Source: an uncultured Chitinophagaceae bacterium (GTDB lineage: Bacteria; Bacteroidota; Bacteroidia; Chitinophagales; Chitinophagaceae). Taken from it: a stretch of 64,000 nucleotides of DNA. The number at the start of each line of letters is the position of its first letter. The stretch's first letter is position 1. This document shows, piece by piece, positions 14,294-22,594 of this stretch. The translations under genes were made by a program, and so were the position numbers. The stretch lies in assembly GCA_936908745.1 (NCBI GenBank), contig CAKZFX010000020.1:93399-157398 (forward strand). The letters are read 5' to 3'. The notes beneath the pieces were generated by a model. It was not told the DNA's origin and searched no databases. It was given only the letters and a program-made list of their open reading frames with translations.

Positions 14294-15528
14294 AATCTTT
14301 TTTGTAGAGTTGATTTAATTTTTTTAGCTATTGCTTTAGCCATTAGCGGAGGTACTGCATTTCCTATTTGCCGAAAGGCAGAACTCCTTGTCTGAGTTTC
14401 CTTAACCCCTTCGAAAAAATAGTCATCCGGAAATGATTGTATTCTAGCTGCTTCTCTCACAGAAATAGATCGAAGTTGCTTAAGTGAAGGGTGGATAAAA
14501 TGGTGTCCATCTTTTGAGATGTGAGCAATTATGGCGTGGGGCTTTTTCCCAACTACCTTAAACCTGTCAAGAAAATCGGTTATATTTTTCTGTGTTCTTA
14601 GAAGTTCTGGTATTTCATTATTTTTCAGGAACTTACCCTCCTTTTCAAGTTTTTTAATTGCAAGACGATAAATTGCTAAGTCTTTTTTATTATGGGGTCT
14701 TGTTATATGCTGACTCACATAATCAACACAGTTCCTTATTTCTGCTTTCTTTAAATAGTCGTTTATTGGTTGTTTATAATAAGAAACTCTATCGTTTTGA
14801 TTTACTTTTAAAGAGGGCAAGTCGGTGAAAATATCATCTCTGGTCCAATTGTGCTTTATTTTTCTAAATTCAGGGTAGGAAAATCGTAAGCCTTTTTTCC
14901 AGCCAATTATAATTACTCGTTCTCTGTTCTGAACAACTCCAAAATCAAATGCGTTCACATGAGAATCTTCCAGTTCATAGCCAATGCGTTTAAAATACTT
15001 TTTCAAATTTTTGTAATATTCCCCTCCTCCGGCAGTCTTTATTCCCGGTACATTTTCAAACACAAAAACCTTCGGCTCGAATTTTTTTAGAAATTTGCCG
15101 TATTCTTTATAGAGAAAGTTGCGTTCGTCATTTTTTATTTTGCTTTTTAAAGCAGCCCGACCAATATAGGAATAAGCCTGACATGGCGGGCCTCCTAGAA
15201 TCAGATCAATAGGCTGACTTGCTCTGATCTTATCTATCTGAGCGAAAATTTTCTTTGTATTACTGCCTCCAATCGAACTATTAATAACAGAGTTTAATAT
15301 AGCTTCAGGTACAAACGAATAAAGTATTTTTCTGCAAATTTTTCCTTTAAGATATTGCTCGTAGATATGTTTTTTACCAGTTCTTCGTAAATAATAATAA
15401 GCCATTCTTGTTTTGAGTGTAAAACAAGCGGCGCTATCTTTTTCGACATGCGCAATAGGATTGAAGCCAGCTTTTTTAAATCCTTCTGATAAGCCGCCAG
15501 CTCCCGCAAAAAGGTCAATAAAATTCAT
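14290..15528 (-). CDS. DNA (cytosine-5-)-methyltransferase
   Basis: 412 residues, cytoplasmic. All core motifs of C5 methyltransferases are visible: I, FIDLFAGAGGLSEGF (3-17), binding S-adenosylmethionine; IV, GGPPCQAYS with catalytic Cys116; VI, FENVPGI (157-163); VIII, QNRERVIIIGW (200-210); IX/X region IQSFPDDYFF and RQIGNAVPPLMAKAI. There is an extra segment of about 60 residues between motifs I and IV (YYYLRRTGKK...), seen in a subset of Dcm-like enzymes. The recognition sequence cannot be read. It is the first gene of the operon and should protect the host DNA against the partner nuclease. A/T-rich compared with htpG, transcribed divergently 190 bases away. Confidence 0.93.
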   Translation of the reverse strand: MNFIDLFAGAGGLSEGFKKAGFNPIAHVEKDSAACFTLKTRMAYYYLRRTGKKHIYEQYLKGKICRKILYSFVPEAILNSVINSSIGGSNTKKIFAQIDKIRASQPIDLILGGPPCQAYSYIGRAALKSKIKNDERNFLYKEYGKFLKKFEPKVFVFENVPGIKTAGGGEYYKNLKKYFKRIGYELEDSHVNAFDFGVVQNRERVIIIGWKKGLRFSYPEFRKIKHNWTRDDIFTDLPSLKVNQNDRVSYYKQPINDYLKKAEIRNCVDYVSQHITRPHNKKDLAIYRLAIKKLEKEGKFLKNNEIPELLRTQKNITDFLDRFKVVGKKPHAIIAHISKDGHHFIHPSLKQLRSISVREAARIQSFPDDYFFEGVKETQTRSSAFRQIGNAVPPLMAKAIAKKIKSTLQKRL

Positions 15529-15689
15529 GACCCGCTAAAATATAAAGTTTTTTCCCGGATTCAGTTGATTAGCAGCGGTTTATTTTAAAAAAAAATTTAT
15601 ACAACAACGATAAAATAAATTAAGGCTAAGGCTTCTATTATAAGTTATATGCCACTCTGTCACCCTACGCCCCTTTGGAACAACCCTTG

Positions 15690-15697
15690 TACATTTG
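15690..15697 (+). promoter_or_regulatory. -7 promoter element of htpG
   Basis: TACATTTG, exact TAnnTTTG match, 22 bases before the ATG at 15720. Because it lies downstream of the alternative TTG start at 15675, it argues for the ATG. Confidence 0.6.
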
Positions 15698-15719
15698 CGG
15701 CCTAAAACGTACAATCTAT

Positions 15720-17606
15720 ATGCTGCAAGAAAAAGGGACGATTTCGATCAATACGGAGAATATTTTTCCCATCATTAAAAAATTCCTTTACTCTGATAAT
15801 GAAATATTTCTGCGGGAGCTGGTGAGCAATGCCGTGGACGCTTCGCAGAAAATGAAACGCCTTGCCACGCTGGGCCATTACAACAAAGACCTGGGCGAAC
15901 TGCAGGTAAAAGTGGCCGTGGACAAGGAGGCTAAGACCCTGACCATTTCCGACAACGGTATCGGCATGACGGCCGAAGAGATCAAAAAATACATCAACCA
16001 GGTGGCTTTCAGCGGCGCCACGGAGTTCATGGAAAAATTCAAGGAGGCCAAAGACGCCAACGAGATCATCGGGCGTTTTGGGCTGGGTTTCTATTCGGCC
16101 TTTATGGTGGCGGACAAAGTGGAGATACAGACCCTCAGCTACCAGGACGGCGCTGAGCCCGCCCGCTGGATCTGCGATGGCAGCACTTCCTTTGAGATCA
16201 GCGAAGGCAACCGCACCGAAAGAGGCACGGACGTGATCCTGTATATCAACGCCGAATCCGAAGAATTTTTAGAAGAAAACCGCATCAGCGAAATCCTGAA
16301 CAAATACGCCAAATTCCTGCCCGTGCCGGTACAGTTTGGTACCAAAACGGAATCGGTGGAAGACGGAACGGATGAAGAAGGCAAACCCAAATACAAATCG
16401 GTGGAAGTTGATAATATCATCAACAACACAGCACCGATCTGGACCAAAGCACCGTCGGAGTTAAAAGACGAAGATTATCTTGATTTTTACAGGGAGCTTT
16501 ATCCTTTTTCCGAAGAGCCGTTGTTCTGGATCCACCTGAATGTGGACTATCCTTTCAACCTGACAGGTGTATTGTACTTCCCCAAACTGAAAAATGACTT
16601 TGAAGTACAAAAAAACAAGATCAAATTATTCAGCCGCCAGGTATTTATCACGGATGAGGTAAAAGATATTGTTCCTGAATTTTTATTGTTGTTACATGGT
16701 GTGATTGACTCACCGGATATCCCGCTCAACGTAAGCCGTTCTTTCTTACAGGCCGACAGCAATGTAAAAAAGATCAACAGTTATATCAGCCGCAAAGTGG
16801 CCGATAAACTATCGGAACTGTTTAAGAAAGACCGTAAAGCTTACGAAGAGAAATGGACCGACATTGGCATTTTTGTAAAATACGGTGCATTGAGCGATGA
16901 AAAATTCTATGATAAAGCCAAGGAATTTTTATTGCTGGAAAATGTAAACAGCGAAAAATCAACGCTGGAAGAATACAACATTAAAACAAAGGACTTCCAG
17001 ACGGATAAAAATGGTCAACTTATTTGGTTATATACAGCCGATGCGGAAAGACAGGATGCATATATACAATCAGCAAAAACAAAAAATTATGATGTGTTGC
17101 TGATGAATTCACCGCTGGACACGCATTTTATCCAGCATCTTGAAACAAAGCTGGAAAAAACTTCACTGAAGCGTGTGGACGCCGATGTGATAGACAGGTT
17201 GATTGAAAAAGAAGATGCCGCTAAACATACACTGACCGACGAACAATCCGGCCAGCTCAAAGGCATTTTTGAAAAAGCGATCAGCAACGCCACGATGAAA
17301 GTGGAACTGGAAAGCCTGCCCGCCGAAGCCATGCCGGTGACCATCACCATGGAAGAATGGATGCGCCGCATGAAAGACATGAGCAAACTCGGCGGCGGTA
17401 TGAACTTTTATGGTTCATTGCCCGACTCCTATAAAGTATCGGTAAATGCCAATCACCCGTTGGTAAACACTTTATTGGCTGCCGAAGAAGGACAACAACA
17501 GGCCATTGCCAAACAACTGGTGGACCTGGCCATGCTTTCACAGGGATTGCTGAAAGGCGCCAGCCTGACCGCTTTTGTAGAAAGGAACGTGGCTTCTATA
17601 AAGTAA
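15720..17606 (+). CDS. htpG: Molecular chaperone HtpG (Hsp90)
   Basis: 628 residues from the ATG at 15720. Bacterial Hsp90, an ATP-driven homodimeric chaperone of the cytoplasm. N-terminal GHKL ATPase with LRELVSNAVDASQK (catalytic Glu and Asn), SDNGIGM and GRFGLGFYSAF; middle domain with LNVDYPFNLTGVLYFP and the catalytic-loop Arg in LNVSRSFLQ; C-terminal dimerisation domain ending in the short helix-rich LAMLSQGLLKGASLTAFVERN. A reading from TTG at 15675 adds 15 residues (EQPLYICGL...) not found in the family and starts upstream of the promoter, so it was not used. Terminator follows at 17627. Confidence 0.96.
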   Translation: MLQEKGTISINTENIFPIIKKFLYSDNEIFLRELVSNAVDASQKMKRLATLGHYNKDLGELQVKVAVDKEAKTLTISDNGIGMTAEEIKKYINQVAFSGATEFMEKFKEAKDANEIIGRFGLGFYSAFMVADKVEIQTLSYQDGAEPARWICDGSTSFEISEGNRTERGTDVILYINAESEEFLEENRISEILNKYAKFLPVPVQFGTKTESVEDGTDEEGKPKYKSVEVDNIINNTAPIWTKAPSELKDEDYLDFYRELYPFSEEPLFWIHLNVDYPFNLTGVLYFPKLKNDFEVQKNKIKLFSRQVFITDEVKDIVPEFLLLLHGVIDSPDIPLNVSRSFLQADSNVKKINSYISRKVADKLSELFKKDRKAYEEKWTDIGIFVKYGALSDEKFYDKAKEFLLLENVNSEKSTLEEYNIKTKDFQTDKNGQLIWLYTADAERQDAYIQSAKTKNYDVLLMNSPLDTHFIQHLETKLEKTSLKRVDADVIDRLIEKEDAAKHTLTDEQSGQLKGIFEKAISNATMKVELESLPAEAMPVTITMEEWMRRMKDMSKLGGGMNFYGSLPDSYKVSVNANHPLVNTLLAAEEGQQQAIAKQLVDLAMLSQGLLKGASLTAFVERNVASIK

Positions 17607-17626
17607 ACAAGAGACATCATTATACG

Positions 17627-17660
17627 GCCGGCAGGTGTTTAATACGCTTGCCGGCTTTTT
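17627..17660 (+). terminator. Intrinsic terminator of htpG
   Basis: Arms GCCGGCA (17627-17633) and TGCCGGC (17649-17655), followed by TTTTT. Confidence 0.85.
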
Positions 17661-17676
17661 CATAACCCGATTATAA

Positions 17677-17707
17677 TTGGAATAATTGCCGTTGCGGGCT
17701 AAGTTTG
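17677..17707 (+). promoter_or_regulatory. Promoter of terC
   Basis: TTG (17677-17679), 20-base spacer, TAAGTTTG (17700-17707); leader about 30 bases before the ATG at 17742. One of the best matches to the Bacteroidota consensus in the window. Confidence 0.7.
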
Positions 17708-17741
17708 CTACAGGATTGGCACCCCTGCCAAAATCGCTATC

Positions 17742-18437
17742 ATGGACTACGAAGTAATCGTTTCGCTGCTCACCCTGATCGCCCTCGAAGTAGTGCTGGG
17801 CATTGATAATATCATTTTTATTTCCATACTGGCCAGTAAACTGCCGCCGGAGCAGGAAAAAAAGGCAAGAACATGGGGCATACTGTTAGCCATGGTGATG
17901 CGTCTTGCCTTACTCGCCGGTATCTCCGTGATCATGAAGCTGGACAAAACCCTGTTTACCATTGCAGGCAACGGGTTCAGCGGCAAGGAACTGATACTAA
18001 TACTTGGTGGTGTATTCCTTTTATATAAAAGCTCCAAAGAGATTTATCATAAAGCACAAAGTGATGGCGAGAATCCCGCAAAAGGACTAAAAAAAGTGAC
18101 CATGAATTCAATTATCGGGCAGATACTCTTGCTCGATCTTGTGTTTTCTGTTGACTCTATTATCACAGCCGTGGGCCTCGTGGATAAACTTTGGGTGATG
18201 TATGTAGCCGTGATCGTAACGGTATTAATTATGCTGGTGGCCGCAGGCCCTATCAGCAACTTTGTAAACAGGAACCCTGCTTTCAAAATATTAGCCCTCA
18301 GCTTTCTTTTGCTGATCGGCTTCACCTTACTAATAGAAGGCTTTGGCATCCATGTGCCAAAAGGTTATATCTACTTTGCCATGGCATTTGCCCTGCTGGT
18401 AGATGTGATCCAGTTAAAGCTGGATAAAAAGAAGTAA
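17742..18437 (+). CDS. TerC family integral membrane protein
   Basis: 231 residues with about seven membrane helices. TerC signature features: ALEVVLGIDNIIFISILASKL near the N-terminus with conserved Asp, DLVFSVDSIITAVGL in the middle (second conserved Asp), and a C-terminal pair of helices (LIGFTLLIEGFGIHVPKGYIYFAMAFALLVD). TerC/Alx proteins are linked to tellurite resistance and metal (manganese) export; no ter cluster is present here, so metal-ion handling is the more likely role. Monocistronic, with its own promoter. Confidence 0.9.
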   Translation: MDYEVIVSLLTLIALEVVLGIDNIIFISILASKLPPEQEKKARTWGILLAMVMRLALLAGISVIMKLDKTLFTIAGNGFSGKELILILGGVFLLYKSSKEIYHKAQSDGENPAKGLKKVTMNSIIGQILLLDLVFSVDSIITAVGLVDKLWVMYVAVIVTVLIMLVAAGPISNFVNRNPAFKILALSFLLLIGFTLLIEGFGIHVPKGYIYFAMAFALLVDVIQLKLDKKK

Positions 18438-18443
18438 GGATTT

Positions 18444-18680
18444 CTATCTCTTTCCAAAAAAACGGGGAACCGGTGGTTTAGCGGTTTGCTCAGTGGTTGC
18501 CTGTAATTCCCTTTCAGATACAAGGAACTCCGGCTCCTGTGTAGCCATACGGATCACTTCTGCATATTTGGATTTGAGGCTGCGCTTGAATTTGCCCAAA
18601 TAACCGGGCACACGCAAATCGGTTGGATTAATTGTAACGGCTTCGATCAGGTCGTTGCCTACGAACATCATTAGTTTCAT
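18444..18680 (-). CDS. Small conserved hypothetical protein
   Basis: About 78 residues from the ATG at 18680; a longer reading to 18731 adds 17 residues without support. Sequence starts MKLMMFVGNDLIEAVTINP, then PGYLGKFKRSLKSKYAEVIR and ends in a proline-rich basic tail (AKPPVPRFFGKR). No signal, membrane helix or known motif. It converges with terC, only 6 bases separating the stops. Looks like a short Bacteroidota-specific protein; function unknown. Confidence 0.6.
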   Translation of the reverse strand: MKLMMFVGNDLIEAVTINPTDLRVPGYLGKFKRSLKSKYAEVIRMATQEPEFLVSERELQATTEQTAKPPVPRFFGKR

Positions 18681-18775
18681 AACGTTGGATATTGGAACTG
18701 TAAAGAAATGAAACCCTTTCAAACAAAACAATGTGATTACTACCCGATTTTGGATCGTAAAACTGCGATTGACAC

Positions 18776-18805
18776 AAAAAACCCGGTCTCGTTTAAGAAA
18801 CCGGG
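18776..18805 (-). terminator. Terminator of the DoxX-DUF1801-SRPBCC-DinB run
   Basis: On the minus strand, CCCGGTTTC and GAGACCGGG (one G-T pair) around a short loop, followed by TTTTTT; lies 25 bases after the stop of the DoxX gene. Confidence 0.85.
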
Positions 18806-18829
18806 CTATCGTTGAAGTTGGAACAGAGA

Positions 18830-19237
18830 CTATGATTTAAAGATCAAACGGTCTACCGAATATTTGCCACTACCCAATATAAATACAGGCAGGCACAACA
18901 GCATGAAGACAAACGGTAATTCTTTCATCATAAAAGGATCATTTTTATGTGCATGAAAAAATGCCACTATCATGGTAATAAATATTGGTATAATAGCGAG
19001 CCTTGTAAAAAGACCAAGAGTGACAAGAATGCCGCATCCTAATTCTGCTAATATTATAACGATATAAGTATTCTTTGCGCCAATTCTTAAAATATCTTCC
19101 ATACCGGCGGCATATTGATCATACATTTCAATTTTGGAATAACCGTGGTAAATAAATAAACCGCCTACAATAAGACGCAGCAACAGCGCCGCGAAATGAG
19201 GCGCCCAGGGTTGAGTGCTTAATAATCTGTTACTCAT
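18830..19237 (-). CDS. DoxX family membrane protein
   Basis: 135 residues, four membrane helices, with the DoxX pattern: APHFAALLLRLIVGGLFIYHGYSK in helix one, ILAELGCGILVTLGLFTRLA in helix two/three and a final FVFMLLCLPVFILGSGKYSVDRL. DoxX-like proteins are inner-membrane, quinone-oxidoreductase-associated or of unknown role. It is the last of four minus-strand genes (DinB, SRPBCC, DUF1801, DoxX) with gaps of 10-40 bases, probably one transcript ending in the terminator at 18776. Confidence 0.85.
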   Translation of the reverse strand: MSNRLLSTQPWAPHFAALLLRLIVGGLFIYHGYSKIEMYDQYAAGMEDILRIGAKNTYIVIILAELGCGILVTLGLFTRLAIIPIFITMIVAFFHAHKNDPFMMKELPFVFMLLCLPVFILGSGKYSVDRLIFKS

Positions 19238-19266
19238 GAGTGTTGGTTTTGATTAAAAATTACGAA

Positions 19267-20046
19267 TTATTTTTCAGATGACAACTTTACTAACGCTTTA
19301 ATAACTCTTGCCAGCTCTTTTTGTTCTTTTTTAGCAGCAGCGGCGTTGCTGAATTTTACCAATCGCCTGTCTTTATAATCACCTTCCAGCAAGGCTGACT
19401 TTATTTTTACAATCGCAGGATGATGAAACACGAGTAAAATCGTTTTGTTTTTATAAGGGCCAAAGGTCAGCAGGTCATCTGTGAGATAATAACTCGGCGC
19501 ATTCCATTTGATGCGTTCGTTCAGCTCCGGCGCTGCTTCTTTAATGATCTTCCGCACCGCATTGATCTCTTTTTTACCCGTTGCATCCAGTTTGCCCAAC
19601 CAATCGCTTACCGCTTTTTCTTCTTTATTGCTGTCTCCTGCTTTTTTTGCAACCGGTTTTTTAGGAGTGGCTTTAGCCGGTTTCTTTTTGGCCGCTGCTC
19701 TTTCTTCATTCTTTATCACACAAAACTTAACGATCTGCGTGATCAATGAATAAGGGATCGGTTTATCATGCGGAAACTGTACGGTCCCTTTCGAAGTTTC
19801 AAAACCGGCCAGTTCTTTTTTAAATAGCTCAATCGGGCCGCTGCCCGGATAAAAGCCGATATGATTTTTATAACCTGCAAAATGGACCAAGTTGCCTTCA
19901 TACTTAAAAGTCGGGATACCATAGCCAATTGTTTGCTCTGCTTTTGGCGCCGCTTTTTGTATCGTGTTGCGCAGTTTTTGTAAACGTTGCCGGAGAGCGG
20001 CAGGAAACTGTGCAATATGTTCATCGATGGTTGCTGATTGGTGCAT
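19267..20046 (-). CDS. Tandem DUF1801 (YdhG-like) protein
   Basis: 259 residues made of two DUF1801 domains joined by a Lys/Ala/Pro linker. First domain about 1-115 (IDEHIAQFPAALRQRLQKLR, IGYGIPTFKYEGNLVHFAGY, IGFYPGSG); linker 116-140 (AAAKKKPAKATPKKPVAKK); second domain 141-259 (VSDWLGKLDATGKKEINAVR, IKWNAPSYYL, LLVFHHP). The second copy has lost the GYGIP form of the loop. DUF1801 resembles iron-chaperone frataxin folds but has no proven function. Part of the DinB-SRPBCC-DUF1801-DoxX run. A single-domain relative is at 49869-50339. Confidence 0.85.
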   Translation of the reverse strand: MHQSATIDEHIAQFPAALRQRLQKLRNTIQKAAPKAEQTIGYGIPTFKYEGNLVHFAGYKNHIGFYPGSGPIELFKKELAGFETSKGTVQFPHDKPIPYSLITQIVKFCVIKNEERAAAKKKPAKATPKKPVAKKAGDSNKEEKAVSDWLGKLDATGKKEINAVRKIIKEAAPELNERIKWNAPSYYLTDDLLTFGPYKNKTILLVFHHPAIVKIKSALLEGDYKDRRLVKFSNAAAAKKEQKELARVIKALVKLSSEK

Positions 20047-20055
20047 GACGTACGA

Positions 20056-20589
20056 TTATTTTTCCAAAATGGCTTTCAGGTTCGACAGGTTTTGCAGCAT
20101 ATCCTTGCTTAATAATTTATCCATAAACAGGTTCATTACATTCATCGGGAATTTACTGCGGCCGTAAAAAGTGACGTTCACATTTGTTTGGCCGTTACCA
20201 GCATCGGTTAAGGTTGTCAATACGTAATTGGTGGCTTCAAATGGTTTTTTAAAACGTAGTTCCACCTCGGTGCTTTCGCCTTCCACTACTTTTTTGATTT
20301 CCTGCTCACCCACACCCACGTTTTTATTATCACTGGTCCATGATGAAGTAAAACCGGGTGTGCCATCTGTGCCGGTATAAACAATTTTTACATGCGGGTC
20401 TTTCATTACCCACACGCTGTAATTTTCCTGGTTGCGGATGGACTTTACATAATCAAACACCGTTTGCCTCGGTGCTGCGATTATCATTTCTTTCGAAATA
20501 CGAAAATCTTTTTTTGTCAATAAGGCAATGATAAGGAACAAGGCGATGATGCCGCCGATCACGTATAGAACGATGAATAAAATCTGCAT
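20056..20589 (-). CDS. SRPBCC family protein with N-terminal membrane helix
   Basis: 177 residues: one membrane helix (FIVLYVIGGIIALFLIIALL), then an SRPBCC fold (SKEMIIAAPRQTVFDYVKSIR, NYSVWVMKDP, FTSSWTSDNKNVGVGEQEIK) and a final helix with NVMNLFMDKLLSKDMLQNL. Paralogous to the protein at 958-1479, including the membrane anchor. Ligand unknown. Placed 9 bases upstream of the DUF1801 gene in the same direction; a similar SRPBCC-DUF1801 adjacency recurs at 49359-50339. Confidence 0.8.
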   Translation of the reverse strand: MQILFIVLYVIGGIIALFLIIALLTKKDFRISKEMIIAAPRQTVFDYVKSIRNQENYSVWVMKDPHVKIVYTGTDGTPGFTSSWTSDNKNVGVGEQEIKKVVEGESTEVELRFKKPFEATNYVLTTLTDAGNGQTNVNVTFYGRSKFPMNVMNLFMDKLLSKDMLQNLSNLKAILEK

Positions 20590-20627
20590 ACAGTTAGTTT
20601 TAAATTATATGAACAAGCTACTCAATT

Positions 20628-21158
20628 TTAAGAAGCCGGGTGAAGTGCCGCATAAATATTTTGCAATTGTCTTGTATGACGCATGGCATGACAGGTCATA
20701 AAACAAATCCATTCCCAGCCGGTCAATGTACCCATCTGCGGCAGCGAAAGACCTGTAACGGTTTTCGTAAGGTCGGCCGTAGCGATGATCTCATCCACCG
20801 TTTCGCGGTTGCGGGCAAAATTTGCAACAAACTCTTCCGGGTCTTTTTCTTCAGCATCCGGCAGGATAAAATCAGGCGACTGCAATTTGGTTTCAAAATT
20901 TAAAAACACGGAACGGATGATGGGCATCTTTTCATCCATCGCTCTTTCGGTCTCCGTCAATTCCATATTGAAAAGCATTGGCACACCGGACTCCGCCTTG
21001 TATAAATGTTGCGCCACCTGCCCGGCGGTCCAGCTTTCAGCAAAAGGGATTTTATTAAAATCTTCTTTGGAAAAACGGGAAAGAATAGCCAACAGGTCGC
21101 CTGTATTGGTATGTAATTCTTTCAATAATTCCTCTTTGGAAAATGTAGCGTCAGGCAT
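20628..21158 (-). CDS. DinB family protein
   Basis: 176 residues, a four-helix bundle of the DinB/YfiT type. Conserved histidines likely to bind metal appear as VAQHLYK near residue 50 and CHAMRHTRQLQ near residue 160 (with MTCHAMRH). DinB-like proteins include bacillithiol or mycothiol-dependent S-transferases, but most are uncharacterised. First gene of the four-gene minus-strand run; upstream lies a CACAGAG-type repeat. Confidence 0.85.
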   Translation of the reverse strand: MPDATFSKEELLKELHTNTGDLLAILSRFSKEDFNKIPFAESWTAGQVAQHLYKAESGVPMLFNMELTETERAMDEKMPIIRSVFLNFETKLQSPDFILPDAEEKDPEEFVANFARNRETVDEIIATADLTKTVTGLSLPQMGTLTGWEWICFMTCHAMRHTRQLQNIYAALHPAS

Positions 21159-21267
21159 GATTATTTATTTGATGTAAAAATAGAATAAGCAGCGTAGCAA
21201 AAAGGGTGGAGATACGGCATTCCGGGGTGTGGCTTGCGACATTTGAGGCGCATTATTCATGCCATAG

Positions 21268-21375
21268 TTTTTACCACAGAGATCACGAAGAAGTTTCAGC
21301 ACAGAGGCACAAAGCACCCGTTAAAATAATCCTCCGTGTTCTTTGTGCAATCCGCCCTGCACTTTGTGGTTAAAA
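21268..21375. repeat. CACAGAG-type inverted repeat
   Basis: Begins with TACCACAGAGATCACGAAG and ends with CACTTTGTGGTTAAA, so its ends are inverted copies; internal words GCACAAAG and TTCTTTGTGC also pair. Lies between divergent dinB-like and saccharopine-dehydrogenase-like genes. Non-coding. Confidence 0.7.
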
Positions 21376-21406
21376 CTATTCAGACTATATACTGACTGCA
21401 ATTTTT

Positions 21407-21414
21407 TATTTTTG
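21407..21414 (+). promoter_or_regulatory. -7 promoter element
   Basis: TATTTTTG, match to TAnnTTTG, 17 bases before the ATG at 21432. Confidence 0.5.
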
Positions 21415-21431
21415 CTATTCAATTATTACCC

Positions 21432-22544
21432 ATGACGATTGCTGTATTAGGGGCCGGTATGGTCGGCCGCGCCATTGCCTTAGATCTTGCTGCTGAGCAC
21501 GACGTAACTTCTTTTGACCTTTCTTCTCCCAATCTTGAAGAATTAAAACAACGCAATAACAAGATACAAGTAGCTGCCGCCGACTTACTGGACTATGCAT
21601 TGTATGCAGACATGTTACAGCCCTTCGATCTCGTGGTGACGGCTGTGCCCGGTTTTATGGGTTATAAAACATTGGAGGCTGTGATCAATGCAGGTAAAGA
21701 TGTGGTGGATATTTCTTTTTTCCCGGAAGATGTGTTGCAACTGGATAAATTGGCAAAAGAGAAAAATGTAACCGTTATTACCGATTGCGGTGTGGCGCCG
21801 GGCATGAGCAACTTTATTTTGGGTCGCTATAATGCAGCAATGAAAATTGATGCGTTTGAATGTTATGTCGGCGGTTTGCCCAAAGAAAGAAAGCCTCCAT
21901 TTCAATACAAAGCGCCTTTTTCGCCGGTGGATGTGATACAGGAATACATTCGTCCGGCAAGATTGGTAGAGAACAGCGAAGTGGTGACCAGGCCCGCATT
22001 GAGCGACAGGGAAATGATGGTATTTGATAAAGCCGGCCCACTCGAAGCATTCAATACCGACGGGCTTCGTTCCTTGTTATATACAATGAACCATATACCG
22101 GACATGAAAGAAAAAACATTGCGTTATCCCGGGCATATTGATCTGATCATTGCGATGCAACAGGCCGGTTTCTTTTCAACCGAACCTTTGCGTTTTGATG
22201 AAAAAGATATTACGCCGCTGGAGTTTACATCAAGGTTGCTGGTCAATGAATGGAAACTGGGCCCGAATGAAGAAGAGTTTACCGTAATGAAAGTGATCAT
22301 CAAAGGTGAAGGCAAAACGATAGAATATGACCTGTACGATGAATACGACCCGGCCACACAACTTTCTTCGATGGCAAGAACAACCGGCTATACCTGCACA
22401 GCAGCGGTTAATTTAATTATCAAAGAAATGTTTACAGCGAAAGGCGTTTTTCCTCCTGAACTGGTGGGCAGCGATAAAGCCTGTTTTGATTTTGTACTGG
22501 AGTATTTAAAACAAAGAGGCGTGAACTGGATTCGTTCCAAATAA
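21432..22544 (+). CDS. Saccharopine dehydrogenase-like NAD(P)-binding protein
   Basis: 370 residues. N-terminal Rossmann fold MTIAVLGAGMVGRAIALDLA with the GxGxxG loop, followed by VVTAVPGFMGYKTLEAVINAGKDVVDISFF and ITDCGVAPGMSNFILG, the hallmark segment of the saccharopine dehydrogenase/reductase (LysDH-like) family. The C-terminal half has RYPGHIDLI and ARTTGYTCTAAVNLI. Members of this single-domain group act in lysine metabolism or related amino-acid dehydrogenation; the exact reaction is not certain. Stand-alone gene with a promoter upstream and a shared terminator downstream. Confidence 0.85.
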   Translation: MTIAVLGAGMVGRAIALDLAAEHDVTSFDLSSPNLEELKQRNNKIQVAAADLLDYALYADMLQPFDLVVTAVPGFMGYKTLEAVINAGKDVVDISFFPEDVLQLDKLAKEKNVTVITDCGVAPGMSNFILGRYNAAMKIDAFECYVGGLPKERKPPFQYKAPFSPVDVIQEYIRPARLVENSEVVTRPALSDREMMVFDKAGPLEAFNTDGLRSLLYTMNHIPDMKEKTLRYPGHIDLIIAMQQAGFFSTEPLRFDEKDITPLEFTSRLLVNEWKLGPNEEEFTVMKVIIKGEGKTIEYDLYDEYDPATQLSSMARTTGYTCTAAVNLIIKEMFTAKGVFPPELVGSDKACFDFVLEYLKQRGVNWIRSK

Positions 22545-22545
22545 A

Positions 22546-22570
22546 AAAGGGAAGCTTAACGCTTCCCTTT
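22546..22570. terminator. Bidirectional terminator
   Basis: Perfect 10-base arms AAAGGGAAGC (22546-22555) and GCTTCCCTTT (22561-22570), loop TTAAC; between the convergent dehydrogenase and NifU genes. Confidence 0.85.
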
Positions 22571-22594
22571 CATTATATATCTTTTTACGATTTA

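Noticed and set aside
15675..15719. Upstream TTG start for HtpG adding 15 residues
   Set aside because: The extension is not found in Hsp90 proteins and a consensus -7 box lies downstream of it.
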